Part shown: positions 11,348 to 22,385 of the stretch, in pieces
How positions within the stretch are numbered: position 1 is the first letter of the stretch
Layout: the number at the start of each line of letters is the position of its first letter
Assembly (NCBI GenBank): GCA_951804985.1
Contig: OX638134.1
Coordinates: forward strand, 80,641,679-80,705,678
Reading direction: 5' to 3'
Length of the DNA: 64,000 nt
Origin: Dryomyza anilis
Taxonomy: Eukaryota > Arthropoda > Insecta > Diptera > Dryomyzidae
Notes under the pieces: generated by a model
The model's input: only the letters and a program-made list of their open reading frames with translations
The model's database searches: none
What the model was told of the DNA's origin: nothing
Position numbers and translations under genes: made by a program

Positions 11348-11384
11348 TGAACTGATATCGGTATTAACGAAATCAAGGGATTTT
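11348..11384 (-). promoter_or_regulatory. TATA box and initiator of protease gene 2
   Basis: On the minus strand ACTATAAAATCCCTTG (about 11391-11376) is followed by ATCAGTTCAACTAATAAG and then the ATG at 11332. These are the same words, in the same order and near the same spacing, as before gene 1. Confidence 0.8.
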
Positions 11385-11401
11385 ATAGTAAAATTGAAGG
11401 T

Positions 11402-11600
11402 CTTATCAAAACAACCTACGATTTGTAGAACACAGCCGATAAGACGTCAGACCAAGCAATATCTTTAGATAAGCTTAAAAACAGTCTTAATGCGTTTGCG
11501 ATTAGAATCTTTATTATAAAAAAAACTTGGGGTAGTCCAATATAAATGTATTGGGGAAAATACTATGCTTTATCAACATTTATTATGACGCTTTTATCAG
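11402..11600 (-). promoter_or_regulatory. GATA-motif cluster upstream of protease gene 2
   Basis: Five GATA cores occur in 200 bp: CTTATCA at 11402, GATAAG at 11438, GATAAG at 11468, TTTATCA at 11568 and TTATCAG at 11594. The arrangement differs from gene 1 although the core promoter is almost unchanged. This is what turnover of sites under selection for the same factor would look like, but it is an inference. Confidence 0.5.
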
Positions 11601-11764
11601 AAGGCTAAACCCAACGAAACAGAATTTCCAACGATTTGTGTTGAAAATTCCAAATATTTTACAGATTAAAGTAACGAAAACCAGTAACAAAGATTGGGTG
11701 ACATTGGAAATTTCATAGTAGTACCATTTCAAAAATTGGTGCAATGAATTTAGTATAATTTATG

Positions 11765-12665
11765 ATAATAATAGTCAGTCTAAGCTGATTAAGCTTACTC
11801 TACACATATATGGGCATTTCCAGAAAAACGTGAACCACGACAAAAAAAAACAAAATTCATAATGCTCAAATTTCTGAAATAACGTTGGATTTAGAATCTT
11901 ATATGAAATCGGTCCCGTCCGGAACTTTGAGTAACAAAAGTGTAAAAAATTTCAAAAAAAAAAATATCAAAAATAGTAAAAAAAAAAATTAAAAAACTTA
12001 AGAAAAAAACATCTATAAATCGAATCTAGAAATTTCATTTAGCAATAATGATTATTAATACTGTCAGATACAAAATTATTTTTAAGAAAAAATCGTACTG
12101 CAAATTTTCATACGAAACGTCCGAAATTATTATTTGATTTATTTTGAAATAACTATAAATTTTAGGAACAAAGTGTACATACACAAAAATACAGTAAATT
12201 ATCTCAGCTTTGTTTTTAAACAATTAAAAAAAAAATATTTGTTTCCAAAAAGTATTTTTAGAAAAAAAAAATCGTAGTGTTAATTTCTATACGGAACTTT
12301 TTATCTCGTCCGGAATTTTTTCTGTTATTTGTTATGAAAAAATTATAAACTTTAGGAACAAAGTATAAATTGAATAAGAAGCACATGATTTCAACTAATT
12401 TTTCAAATAATTCAAAAAAATAATTTGTACTGACTTTTGAAATTTCCATATGAACCTAGACATGCACTGCCGTTTTTGAACAGAATGACCACTAGTTGAT
12501 TTATATCTTTTTATCTACCGTATAAAAGTTTTGCAGATATTTAGTCCTATTTAAATACGACTTGCACAAAAAAAAATCAACTAAATTCATTAATCTTCCT
12601 ACGACATATTAAAGTTTTAAGCGTACGAATGGCTCGTCCGGAATCCCAGAAAATGCCTATATGAT
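11765..12665. repeat. repeat family X, copy 2, with inverted ends
   Basis: The left end has CACATATATGGGCATTTCCAG and the right end the inverted form (TTCCCAGAAAATGCCTATAT near 12640-12660), so the copy has terminal inverted repeats. The right two thirds are homologous, inverted, to 7025-7460. The segment holding ACTTTGTTCCTAAAGTTTATA is present twice (12035-12223 and 12258-12449). No transposase or domain is recognisable. It lies just beyond gene 2, mirroring copy 1 on its other side. Confidence 0.55.
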
Positions 12666-12834
12666 AATGTGAGCAAAATTATTAAAAGTGGTTACCGTGT
12701 CTTATATGACATCGGGATTGTACATCCTGAAAATAACTATAAATTTTCAATCATATTTACGCATATATAATACTTTACATACATAACTTTTATATACATA
12801 AATAATTTTGATAAAAGAATTTTCAATTGGAGGT

Positions 12835-13060
12835 TTAGAAAACATCATGCTAACCGACTAGGAGGTTGCGACAACCTCACAAACTCATGATCACCATTGC
12901 GGAGGTTACCACAACGTCATGTTCACGTATTAGGAGGTTGCCACAACCTCATGCTCATCGACTAAGAGGTGGCCACAACCGAATTAAGAAGTTATCAGTT
13001 GTTGCTGCAACCGAATAATTCGGTAGGGAAATTAAGTTCGTTGCCGCAACAAATCAGTTT
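12835..13060. repeat. tandem GAGGTTGCCACAACCTC palindrome repeat
   Basis: Near-palindromic words such as GAGGTTGCGACAACCTC and GAGGTTGCCACAACCTC alternate with ATGCTCATCGACTA-type linkers, with a period of roughly 50-60 bp over about four copies. Function unknown. Confidence 0.6.
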
Positions 13061-13129
13061 TCTGTGTGTACTTATTTGAGAGTAGATTTTTTCTCGTTTT
13101 GTTGTGTAGTTAATTTCTATCATAATTAT

Positions 13130-13930
13130 AAATCATGGTGTAGTCATATTTTCATCACATACTCATCATAATTTCATCCACATATTTCTATACATTTTAA
13201 TCGTAGTATATTCATCATATTTTTTTCATATTTTCATTAAATATTTATAATGTTTTCGTCATAATTTCTATTTTCCTCATATTTCGTCATATATTCATCA
13301 AATTTTCATCGTAATGCGAATATATTTTCATTATACTTTTCATATATCCCTGATACATTCATCATATTTCCATCATTTATTTTCCTTTTATTTTCATCAC
13401 ACATTTATCAAGCTTTCAGCATAATTTCAACTTATTTTCATCATATTTTTGGCATATTTTTGTCATATATATTTTGTCACATATTCATCAATAATTCAAC
13501 GTTATTTGAACATAATTTTCATCATATTTTCTTCATATATTCATCAAGCCTTCATCACAATTCCAACATATTTTCATCATATTCTCATCATAATATTCAT
13601 CATATTTTCATAATTTTTTTATTATGTTATCATGATAATTTCAGCATTTTTTTCATAATAATTAATCATTTTTTTATCACAATTTTCATCATGATTTAAA
13701 CATATTTTCATCATATCTTCCTCTTATATATTTGTTATATTTTCATCATTTGCTTATCATATTTTTACATATCGTCACTATCATGCCAAAGGTCATCATA
13801 TTTTAACATATTTTTATAATATTTTAATTAAATTTCAGCATATTTCTTTCATATCTTGTTCAATTCTCATCATATTTTAATATTTTTAATTATCGTTATA
13901 TTTTCATAAATTTCTTCAATTTTTTTAACA
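13130..13930. repeat. degenerate TTTTCATCATAT array
   Basis: Variants of ATTTTCATCATAT recur dozens of times on the plus strand over 800 bp, with a usual spacing of 12-16 bp. The short open frame at 13460-13699 is a by-product (His/Ile/Phe/Ser only). Confidence 0.8.
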
Positions 13931-15375
13931 TCAATCATCAGCTACTTATGAATTGTAAAAATAATTTTAAATATTTAACTTTCTCGATAAAGCCATAAAA
14001 TAACCAATTTAAAGGGTTAATATGTTGTGTGCTAAATTCTTTAGTCATAAAATTGAGCGTTGTACAGCTCTATTGATTTTTGTACCCCCACCCAATTTTG
14101 CAACAGTTTTACTTCATATTTTAAGACTTTCCGAACTGTGTCAAACGTCACACAGACTCACTTAAAACTTTGCCAGTTCCATCCTCCCCATCCCAGTCCC
14201 CAGCATAAAAACTTGAATATTAATGCGCAAATATTAACAATGAACATTATTGAAATTTGTGCGATGCCGAAACGAAATCACTTAAAAGTGTCTAAAACAA
14301 CTAAAAGACGAAGAAGCAGAAGAAAAAGAAAAAGAACACTTCATCCGCAAAACCCACACTTGGCTCAAGTATTTACGAGAGACGTGGAACCAGAGGAACT
14401 ACAACAATAGGGAGAATAACAACAAACACTAAAACCAACTCAAAGATTTCCCAGCTTCAGAATGCGTGAAAACTTTGCGAAATTCATTTGTGTAGCAGTG
14501 CCGTGTGCCATGCCGTGAAGTCCAAGTCCTAAAGTTCTTCGTTCCACTCGTAGTGCTTCGCACCATTTCAATTTAGCTGTTCGTGCCACACGCAACACTT
14601 CGGCCGGCCGGCCCGTCGGTCCAAGTGTCAGAGGTACGACCCACGCCTGGCAAAGATTTATCGCCAGATCATTACGAGCGGAAATTAAAGGCGGCAGTAA
14701 CGCGTCAAATGGAGTCAATGTGAGGCAGGGATATGGTTGAAATTTTCTCTTGTTGTTGCTGCTGTTTATAGCAAATGCCAGTCACGTCTGCTACGCAATA
14801 CAGGATTTGTGCTGCATGGCATGAGTTGTAGTTGCGGCACTCGAGTGATTATTGAAAATATTTACAACCGGAATTATTTATTTTGGTTGGGCAAAACAAT
14901 TCCTTCAGTTTATGCGAAAATATGGCATTTAAATTTTACAATTATTACTTACAATAAATCTTATTAATTTTTTTCAATTTTATGGTATATTTCTTTCATC
15001 GGATTGATCGTATTGAATGCGTCAGAAGTCTGAAATAAAATTGTATTTATAAGTATTTAATAATTATTTTTATTCTATAAATTTATGTCTGTTTTCAAAA
15101 AGGATAAATAGATCAGATTCCATTCAGCAGCTTGCAGCGATACGAAGAAAAGTTAATTTTTGTGTCATATAAGGCACTCGAACCCAAAATGATAAAAAAT
15201 CAGTAAACATGTGTTTTTTCTTTCAGTTGTGTTTTTTTATAATTCTCGTAATTCATTCGGAATGTTGAGGTATGCATTGTGTAAATTTAATTTTTTTTAC
15301 AAATTCTATTTCCAGAGAAATTCGATATTCAGACCAGTACTTTTGTACTTTTGAGTTTTTGTGTACATGAACGAA
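13931..15375. other. unassigned intergenic DNA
   Basis: The stretch 14060-14960 is more GC-balanced than its surroundings and includes CGGCCGGCCGGCCC near 14600. The frame at 14060-14410 has a lysine/arginine-rich tail but no recognisable domain or promoter. The rest is AT rich. I cannot assign a gene; conserved non-coding DNA is possible. Confidence 0.4.
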
Positions 15376-15377
15376 CA

Positions 15378-16092
15378 GGACATATCGTCACTGCCATGCC
15401 AAAGGGGCGAATGTGCATTTTTAAAAATGTTGGGAAATCAAATTTTAAAGTTTGAAGTGCTTTAAAAATTTGAAATTTTTACATTTTTTTCAATTTTTTC
15501 TGTTATATTAGTTTATTTGTCAATTATTATCACGTATGTAAAATATCTTTAGATTTGGACATCCTACTGAATTATAAATACGGATTTTGTGAGACTATAT
15601 CCTGATCAAAACGCAAATATTTTAGTTTTTTATGCTATAACTTTTTATTAGCGCAAGATAAAATATTAATGTAAAGGCATTAATTGTTTGATTTTAAAAC
15701 ACCTATCTATTGGCATCATTAATTAAAAATATTTTGTCAAACATTAATTTACCATTTGTTATGTTCAGGAAAAAATAATTTTAAATAATGATGCAGATCG
15801 ATAGGTGCTTTGAAAACAAACAATAAATGCCTTTACACCACTATTTTATCTTATACCAGTAACAAGTTATAGCGAAAAAACGAAAAGATTCGCCCTTTTG
15901 GCATGACAAGATTTTCAATTTTTTAAAATCGTCCTTTTGGTTTTGTATTTTGTGGCTAGAAATAGCCAACAAAATGACACGCGATTTTGGCACAGCATAC
16001 TCGAGGATAAACTACATTCAAAAATGGAAAAAAAAACGCAAATGTCAAAAATTTCACATTCAACCCTTTGGCATGATAAGTAGTGACGATGA
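15378..16092. mobile_element. fold-back MITE with CATCGTCACT..CATGCCAAAGGG ends
   Basis: The left end reads ATCGTCACTGCCATGCCAAA and the right end, inverted, CATCGTCACTACTTATCATG then CCAAAGGG. Inside, 15640-15735 and 15755-15870 are also inverted copies (CACCTATC..TTGGCATCATTAATT against AATGATGCAGATCGATAGGT; AAAGGCATTAATTGTTTG against CAAACAATAAATGCCTTT). The symmetry centre is near 15735. There is no coding sequence. A short related fragment with ATCGTCACTATCATGCCAAA lies at 13772-13793. The superfamily is not assignable. Confidence 0.65.
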
Positions 16093-16690
16093 AGCTAAAT
16101 CGATAATATCATATTTTTAAATTTTGGCCATGCCTTCTAAGACCGTTTCAAACTTAATATAAATTCAAAAAAGATTTAGATTTGATATTTCCGATTTGCA
16201 GTTAATTCAAAGTACATTGCATTCAAATAATTTTAATTCATAAATTCGGTAAACGATTTGTAATTTATTCGAATTTGGTTTTATTTTGTTTCAATTTTGT
16301 AAAATATTTGTTCATTAATTTTAATCGGACATGTTTTGAAATTAATTTTTGATGCAATGTTTTTTATGATAGATAGAAATGAATTCGTACCCCAGAACAT
16401 GAATGGTTTGAATTTGATTGTAAAGCATCGAATGTACACATCGAAATGTGTATTATGAAATTGATTTCTAGAATATTAAAAACTGGGACCGCAAAGAATC
16501 GGAACCGCTATTTTAAAAACCGGTACCGCTATTTGAAAAACCAGAATTGGAACCGGTATTCCAAAGGGTTTTAGTCCCTAATTAAAAACATATTCGATGA
16601 AATTGCCATTTAAATGCTTTCGATCGGAGGTTTTTAACCAGCCGTAATATATTCAATACTTCTTTATTTTATATTTCTTTCTAGTTTATA
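16093..16690. other. AT-rich intergenic DNA
   Basis: A short degenerate repeat of GGAACCGCTATTTTAAAAAC type lies at 16485-16560. I see no gene. Confidence 0.5.
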
Positions 16691-16694
16691 ATTT

Positions 16695-18180
16695 ACTAGT
16701 TGGACCCGTGCACGATTTCGTGCAAAGATTTTGTGAATTCAAGGATATGGAGTGATTTTATTAATAAAGAGAACATTTTTTATTATTTATTTTCGATAGT
16801 CTAATTGTGTTTGTTTGGTGGGTATTCCAAATTTTAATTAAATTTAGTGTAGAGGTTTTTTATTTCAGTGTTTATACTTTCTGTGTGTCTTGCTTTTATG
16901 TTTTTGCTTTTATTTTTAATTTTGTATTTTTACATTTGTGTTTTGCTTTTGTGTCTTTGCTTTTGTGTTTTATTTTAGTTTTTGTGTTTTGCTTTTGTCT
17001 TTGTGTTTTTGTTTTTGCTTTTGTTTTGGTGTTTTTGCTTTTGTTTTTGTGTTTTTAATTCCGCTTTTTTGTTTTTGTCTTTTTGTTTTGGCTTTTGTTT
17101 TTTGCTTTTGTTTTTTGACTTTGCTTATGTGTTTTTGCTTTTGTTTTTCTTTTTTTTTTGTTTTTGCTTTGTGTTTTGCTTTTGTGTTTTTGGTTTTGTT
17201 TTTGTGATTTTTCTTTTTTTTTTTTTCTTTGCTTTTGTTTATGTGTTTTGGATTTTCTGTTTTGCTTTAGTGTTTTTGCTTTTGAGTTTTTGTTTTTGTG
17301 GTTCTGCTTTTGTTTTCGTGGTTTTGCTTTTGTTATTTGTATTTGATTTTGTTTTTGCATTACCATATTTTCTTTTGTTTTTATTTTGCTTTTGTTTTTG
17401 TTTTTTGACTTTTCTGTTTTGCTTTTGATTTTGTGTTTTTGTTTTGCTTTTGTGTTTTTGCTTTTGTGTTTGTGGTTCTGCTTTTGTTTTCGTGGTTCTG
17501 CTTTTGTTATTTATATTTGCTTTTGCTTTTGTATTACCATCTTTTCTTTTGTTTTTATTTTGCTTTTGTTTTTGTTTTTTGACTTTTCTGTTTTGCTTTT
17601 GATTTTGTGTTTTTGTTTTGCTTTTGTGTTTTTGCTTTTGTTTTTGTGGTTCTGCTTTTGTTTTCGTGGTTCTGCTTTTGTTATTTGTATTTGCTTTTGT
17701 TTTTGCATTAACATCTTTTCTTTTGTTTTTATTTTGCTTTTGTTTTTGTTTTTTGACTTTTCTGTTTTGCTTTTGATTTTGTGTTTTTATTTTGCTTTTG
17801 TGTTTTTGCTTTTGTTTTTGTGGTTCTGCTTTTGATTTCGTGGTTCTACTTTTGTTATTTGTATTTGCTTTTGTTTTTGTATTACCATCTTTTCTTTTGT
17901 TTTTATTTTGCTTTTGTTTTTTGTGATTGCTTCAGTTCCTGCCTTTGCTTTTGTTTTTGTAATTGATTTTTTCTTTTGTTTTTTTTGGTTTTGAAATTTT
18001 TTTGTTGTATTTACATTTATTATTTCATCTTCTTAGCTGGTGTAAGTGCCGAGTTATATCGTTTTGAAAGTTTAGATTGTCCAATTCCGCCCATACATAT
18101 ATAGCCTATGTCACCCTCCGAAAGTATCTTTCGCTTCAAAAAATCAGAGTGGCAAAATATTTTTGATAAGAATTGAAATG
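16695..18180 (-). mobile_element. Helitron-like non-autonomous element A
   Basis: On the minus strand the element ends with a hairpin TGCACGA-AA-TCGTGCA (16724-16709), ten bases, then CTAG (16699-16696) before a T. That is the classic Helitron 3' end. The upstream part shares ACTTTC(A/C)AAACGATAT with the element at 43322, and the subterminal CTCCATATCC..CAAAATCTTT block is also shared. The interior is a 1.2-kb low-complexity array. The 5' limit is uncertain. No Rep/helicase is present, so it would be a non-autonomous (DINE-1/HINE-type) element. Confidence 0.6.
16800..17990. repeat. TTTTGCTTTTG array with a 174-bp higher-order unit
   Basis: The plus strand is almost free of A, made of words such as TTTTGCTTTTGTGTTTTTG. 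From about 17359 the words are organised in a 174-bp higher-order unit: ATTACCAT or ATTAACAT followed by CTTTTCTTTTG starts at 17359, 17533, 17707 and 17881. The last unit decays. The long Phe/Cys/Leu frames on the plus strand and Lys/Gln frames on the minus strand are compositional artefacts. Confidence 0.85.
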
Positions 18181-18955
18181 TTTTAATTTGTCCACTACAT
18201 TCATCTGTTCACATTATATGATATTTATCAATATTTCTATAATTTTTCAGCCTTTAATCTTGTTTTTGCTCTAATTTTTGATCACTGTTTCAAAACATTT
18301 ACATTTATTATCCCTGTCGTTCTTTTGTTGCCATTTTAGCCGCCAGTATTGCCAATGCTCGTTCTACTTTTTAAACAGCGGACTTCAAAGACGAACTAGC
18401 AAATAAAAAGACGAAGATGAAAAAGAAAAATAGGAAGTCGATAAAGTAGAGGAAGCAAAACACTTTTAAATGCTGTTTCGCTCGTATCGCTTGCTTTAAT
18501 ATGCCGTACTTCCTGTTTCCGCTGGTTAACCGGAAGCCGCATTGTTGCCGCAACACTAGCAGCAATAGTTGTTGTATTTGTTGTTGCTACAGTTGTTTAT
18601 ACTGCCTTCAGTCACTACTTTAACAACTGCCAACTACTACTACCACCGAAATGAGTTTAATTTCGCGATAGTGAATGAAAAAAAAACCCTGAACTACGAC
18701 GTGCCGTCAATCGTTCGCACGCTAAGTTATGCCGTTCAGAAACCGAGCAAAAGGATTACATTCGGATCAGGTTTCAAACAAGACCAAGAACAACAACAAT
18801 AACAACAACTTTGCAATAACAACAAGAAGAGAAACATTTGACTTGCCAAATACAACACAATTTGATGAACGATTTAAACGTTTTAGTTTAAGTGCTTCTT
18901 GGAAAGGCAGAGGTTAAATAAAGTTTTAAGGTAAACTACAATATAAATATGTCAA
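18181..18955. other. unassigned DNA with CAA/TTG triplets
   Basis: GC-moderate in parts (18300-18800), with AACAACAACAATAACAACAA at 18787 and TTGTTGTTGCTAC near 18575. Short open frames lack domains and promoters. No gene call is possible. Confidence 0.4.
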
Positions 18956-18959
18956 AACT

Positions 18960-19950
18960 GAATTTTACGTGGATATTGAATTTTTAGTGAAAATTTGAAT
19001 TTTTGGTGAAAATATAATTTTTAGTGAAAAATTGAATTTTAGTGATAAATTGAATTTTTAGAGAAAAATTGAATTTTTAGTGAAAAACTAAATTTTTAGT
19101 GAAAAACTGAATTTTTAGTGGAAATTTGAATTGAATTTTTAGTGAATTTTTGTGAAAATTTTTAGTGAAAAATTGGATTTTTAGTGAAAAATTGAATTTT
19201 TAGTGAAAAATTGAATTTTTAGTGAAAAATTTAATTTTTAGTGTAAAATTGAATTTTTAGTGAAATTTTAAATTTTGAGTGAAAAATTGAGAAAAAAATT
19301 TTAGTGAAAAATTGAATTTTTAGTGAAAAATTGAATTTTTAGTAAAAAATTGCATTTTTAGTGAAAAATTGAATGTTTAGAGAAAAATTAAATTTTTAGA
19401 GAAAAATTGAATTTTTAGTGAAAAATTTAATTTTTAGTTAAAAATTGAATTTTTAGTGAAAAATATAATTTATAGTGAAAAATTGAATTTTTAGTGATAA
19501 ATTGAATTTTTAGAGAAAAATTGAATTTTTAGTGAAAAACTAAATTTTTAGTGAAAAACTGAATTTTTAGTGAAAAACTGAATTTTTAGTGAAAAACTGA
19601 ATTTTTAGTGAAAAATTGAATTTTCAGTGAAAAACTTAATTTTCAGTGAAAAACTTAATTTTTGGTGGACATTTTAATTTTTGGTGAAAAATTTAATTTT
19701 TCAGTGTAAAATTGAATTTTTAGTGAAAAATTGAATTTTTAGTGAAAAATTGAATTTATAGTGAAAACCTATATTTTTAGCGAAAAATTGAATTTTCAGG
19801 GAAAAATTGAATTTTTAGTGAAAAATTGAATTTTTAGTGAAAAATTTAATTTTCAGGGAAAAATTGAATTTTTAGCGAAAAATTTAATTTTCAGGGAAAA
19901 ATTCAATTTTTAGCGAAAAATTTAATTTTAGATGAAAAATTTAATATCAT
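18960..19950 (-). repeat. 19-bp palindromic satellite, block 1 (AGTG orientation)
   Basis: The unit on the plus strand is TTGAATTTTTAGTGAAAAA, about fifty copies with point variants and a few length changes. Its 15-bp centre, AAAAATTGAATTTTT or its complement, is a perfect inverted repeat around one base, so only the AGTG/CACT linker gives direction. The opposite orientation is at 21548-22385. Confidence 0.9.
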
Positions 19951-21545
19951 ACATTTTATTTCAATATTATTTAAGATTTTATTTCTTAACATTATTTCTT
20001 AACATGGTGTTATTCGATAAAAAAAAAAAATAATTTTTCAAGTGAATAATTTTAATAGTATAAACTATTATCACATGGCATTTTATTCTGAGTAATATTA
20101 TCACCTTCGTTTAGGTTTCTTTTTCGTGTAGCTCAATTCTGTGAAATTTTATTTTATTGCAAAATAAAAATTATTCTTCTGCTTTCAATAAATCTTTAAT
20201 TAAATTCAAAATCTTTAATAGTTGACTTTTTGATTCGTACAATAAAATAAGTAATTTGAAACATCAATACAAACGAAAATATATTTTAAATTGAAACGTT
20301 TATCAATTCAGTAGCTACAGTGAATATTGTTTGTCTTTAGTCAAATCTGCCAAAGCAGACAAAAATCAATAATCAATATTTATGGGCAATAAAAGCAGAG
20401 GAAGGCAGGCTGAAAACAAAGGCTGCAGGACATAAAATTGACAGACACGAAACGCATGCGAAAAATGTTGCTTTTGTTGAAATAACTTTTTGTTTTGCTA
20501 TTTCTTTTTTATATATTATTCTTTATTGTTATAAGAGATATAATTCAAGTCAAACAAACGGATGGAAGTATCGACTTTCGCACGATGTCGACGACGACGA
20601 CAACAGCAACGACATTGAGCAGGAAACTTGCGTCAACTTCCGGTCTTTAAGTGAGTGACTATGTGATACGTGAGACTACGTGCGTGCATGCGTGCGTGCG
20701 TGACTGCCAATGTGCGTGTGTTGGTGGCGCCTATTGTTTGCTGCATGTTGCTGATATCGACAACGACAACGATATCGATTCTAATCTAATTTTATTGATA
20801 TTGACACAATTTCGCAGATTTCCGAATGGCAAATATGCCGAACAAAATACAAAAAAAAAAAAGAAGGATGCGCCGAATACAGGGAATATAGATGGTAAAC
20901 ACGAAAATATAAAAGGAGAAAATAATAAATAAGAGAAAAACCTTTTCGAAAAAGTACAGAAAACTAAAAAATGAGAAAAATACAAAAACGAAATGCTAAA
21001 CCAGGAAAAACCAATGAAATAAAGAAAATTTACTAATTCTATTAAAGTGGTGCGGTACGGTATTAGTCGGATTCGAGAAAGCAGACTGCCTACAAACTAT
21101 AGGGAGTTAAGAGAATTTGTGGAATTAGGCACATGGTAAGGGAGCGAGGTTGATTGATCAAGAGCAAGGCGAGGGTATTGCCTAAATTGCTCTTCATTCA
21201 TACAATTGCTTTTCTTTTTTTGGCTCCTTCACTCCACCCAGCCATAAAAGTAAATGACAGGGGCAGAGTTTGGCAACAAAGTTTCGGTGTCATTTCATGT
21301 TGTTGACGCGTTTATGGCGACAAATTAATTAAGTTTGTTGCGCCATGGCTACGGTTAACGAAAATTCAATTGCAGGACTACAAATTAATTAACGAAGTGT
21401 TGGAGGCAGTGAAAGGAAGTTGGTAATCAATGGATTTTCAATAAGACACATAAATTAATTAAATGTGATAAATGAAAATCAATAAAGTTAACACAAGATA
21501 TTTCAAAATATTAAAATGTTTTACTAATTATTTAACTTATAAAAC
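19951..21545. other. unique-looking spacer between the two satellite blocks
   Basis: The spacer holds (GA/CGA)-type triplets near 20585-20610, a GTGCGTGCATGCGTGCGTGCG run at 20680-20700, and three AAATTAATTAA words at 21322, 21382 and 21452, spaced 60-70 bp. These could bind homeodomain proteins. I see no gene. Confidence 0.45.
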
Positions 21546-21547
21546 AT

Positions 21548-22385
21548 AAAAATTCAAATTTTCACTAAAAATTCAAATTTTCACTAAAATTCAATTTTTA
21601 ACTAAAAATTCAATTGTTCACTAAAAAATCAATTTTTCACTAAAAATTCAGTTTTTCACTAAAAATTCAATTTTTCACTAAAAATTAAATTTTTCACTAA
21701 AAATTCACTTTTTCACTACAAATTAAATTTTTCACTAAAAATTCAATTTTTTACTAAAAATTCAATTTTTCACTAAAAATTCAATTTTTCACTAAAAATT
21801 CAATTTTTCACTAAAAATTCAATTTTTCACTCAAAATTAATATTTTCACTAAAAATTAAATTTTTCACTAAAAATTCAATTTTTCACTAAAAATTCAATT
21901 TTTCACTAAAAATTCAATTTTTCATCAAAAATTAAATTTTTCACTAAAAATTCAATTTTTCACTAAAAATTCAATTTTTCACTAAAAATTATATTTTTCA
22001 CTAAAAATTCAATTTTTCACTAATTTCAATTTTTCACTAGAAAATCAATTGTTCACTTAAAATTCAATTTTTCACTAAAAATTCAATTTTTCACTAAAAA
22101 TTCAATTTTTCACTAAAAATTCAATTTTTCACTAAAAATTCAATTTTTCACTAAAAATTCAATTTTCCACTAAAAATTCAATTTTCCACTAAAAATTCAA
22201 TTTTTCACTAAAAATTCAATTTTTCACTAAAAATTCAATTTTTCACTAAAAATTCAATTTTTCACTAAAAATTCAATTTTTCACTTAAAATTCAATTTTT
22301 CACTAAAAATTCAATTTTTCACTAAAAATTCAATTTTTCACTAAAAATTAAATTTGACTAAAAATTCAACTTATCATAAAAATTA
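21548..22385 (+). repeat. 19-bp palindromic satellite, block 2 (CACT orientation)
   Basis: The unit is AAAAATTCAATTTTTCACT, about 43 copies, more uniform than block 1, especially at 22080-22340. It is inverted with respect to block 1, 1.6 kb away. Confidence 0.9.

Noticed and set aside
14060..14410. 116-codon frame with a basic tail
   Set aside because: No promoter, domain or homologue that I recognise; left unassigned.
16807..17966. Several long Phe/Cys/Leu frames, and Lys/Gln frames on the other strand
   Set aside because: They follow from the T/G/C array; there is no start context, no domain and the composition is not protein-like.
21548..22385. CRISPR-like array
   Set aside because: The units are directly adjacent with no spacers, in a eukaryotic genome; it is a satellite.
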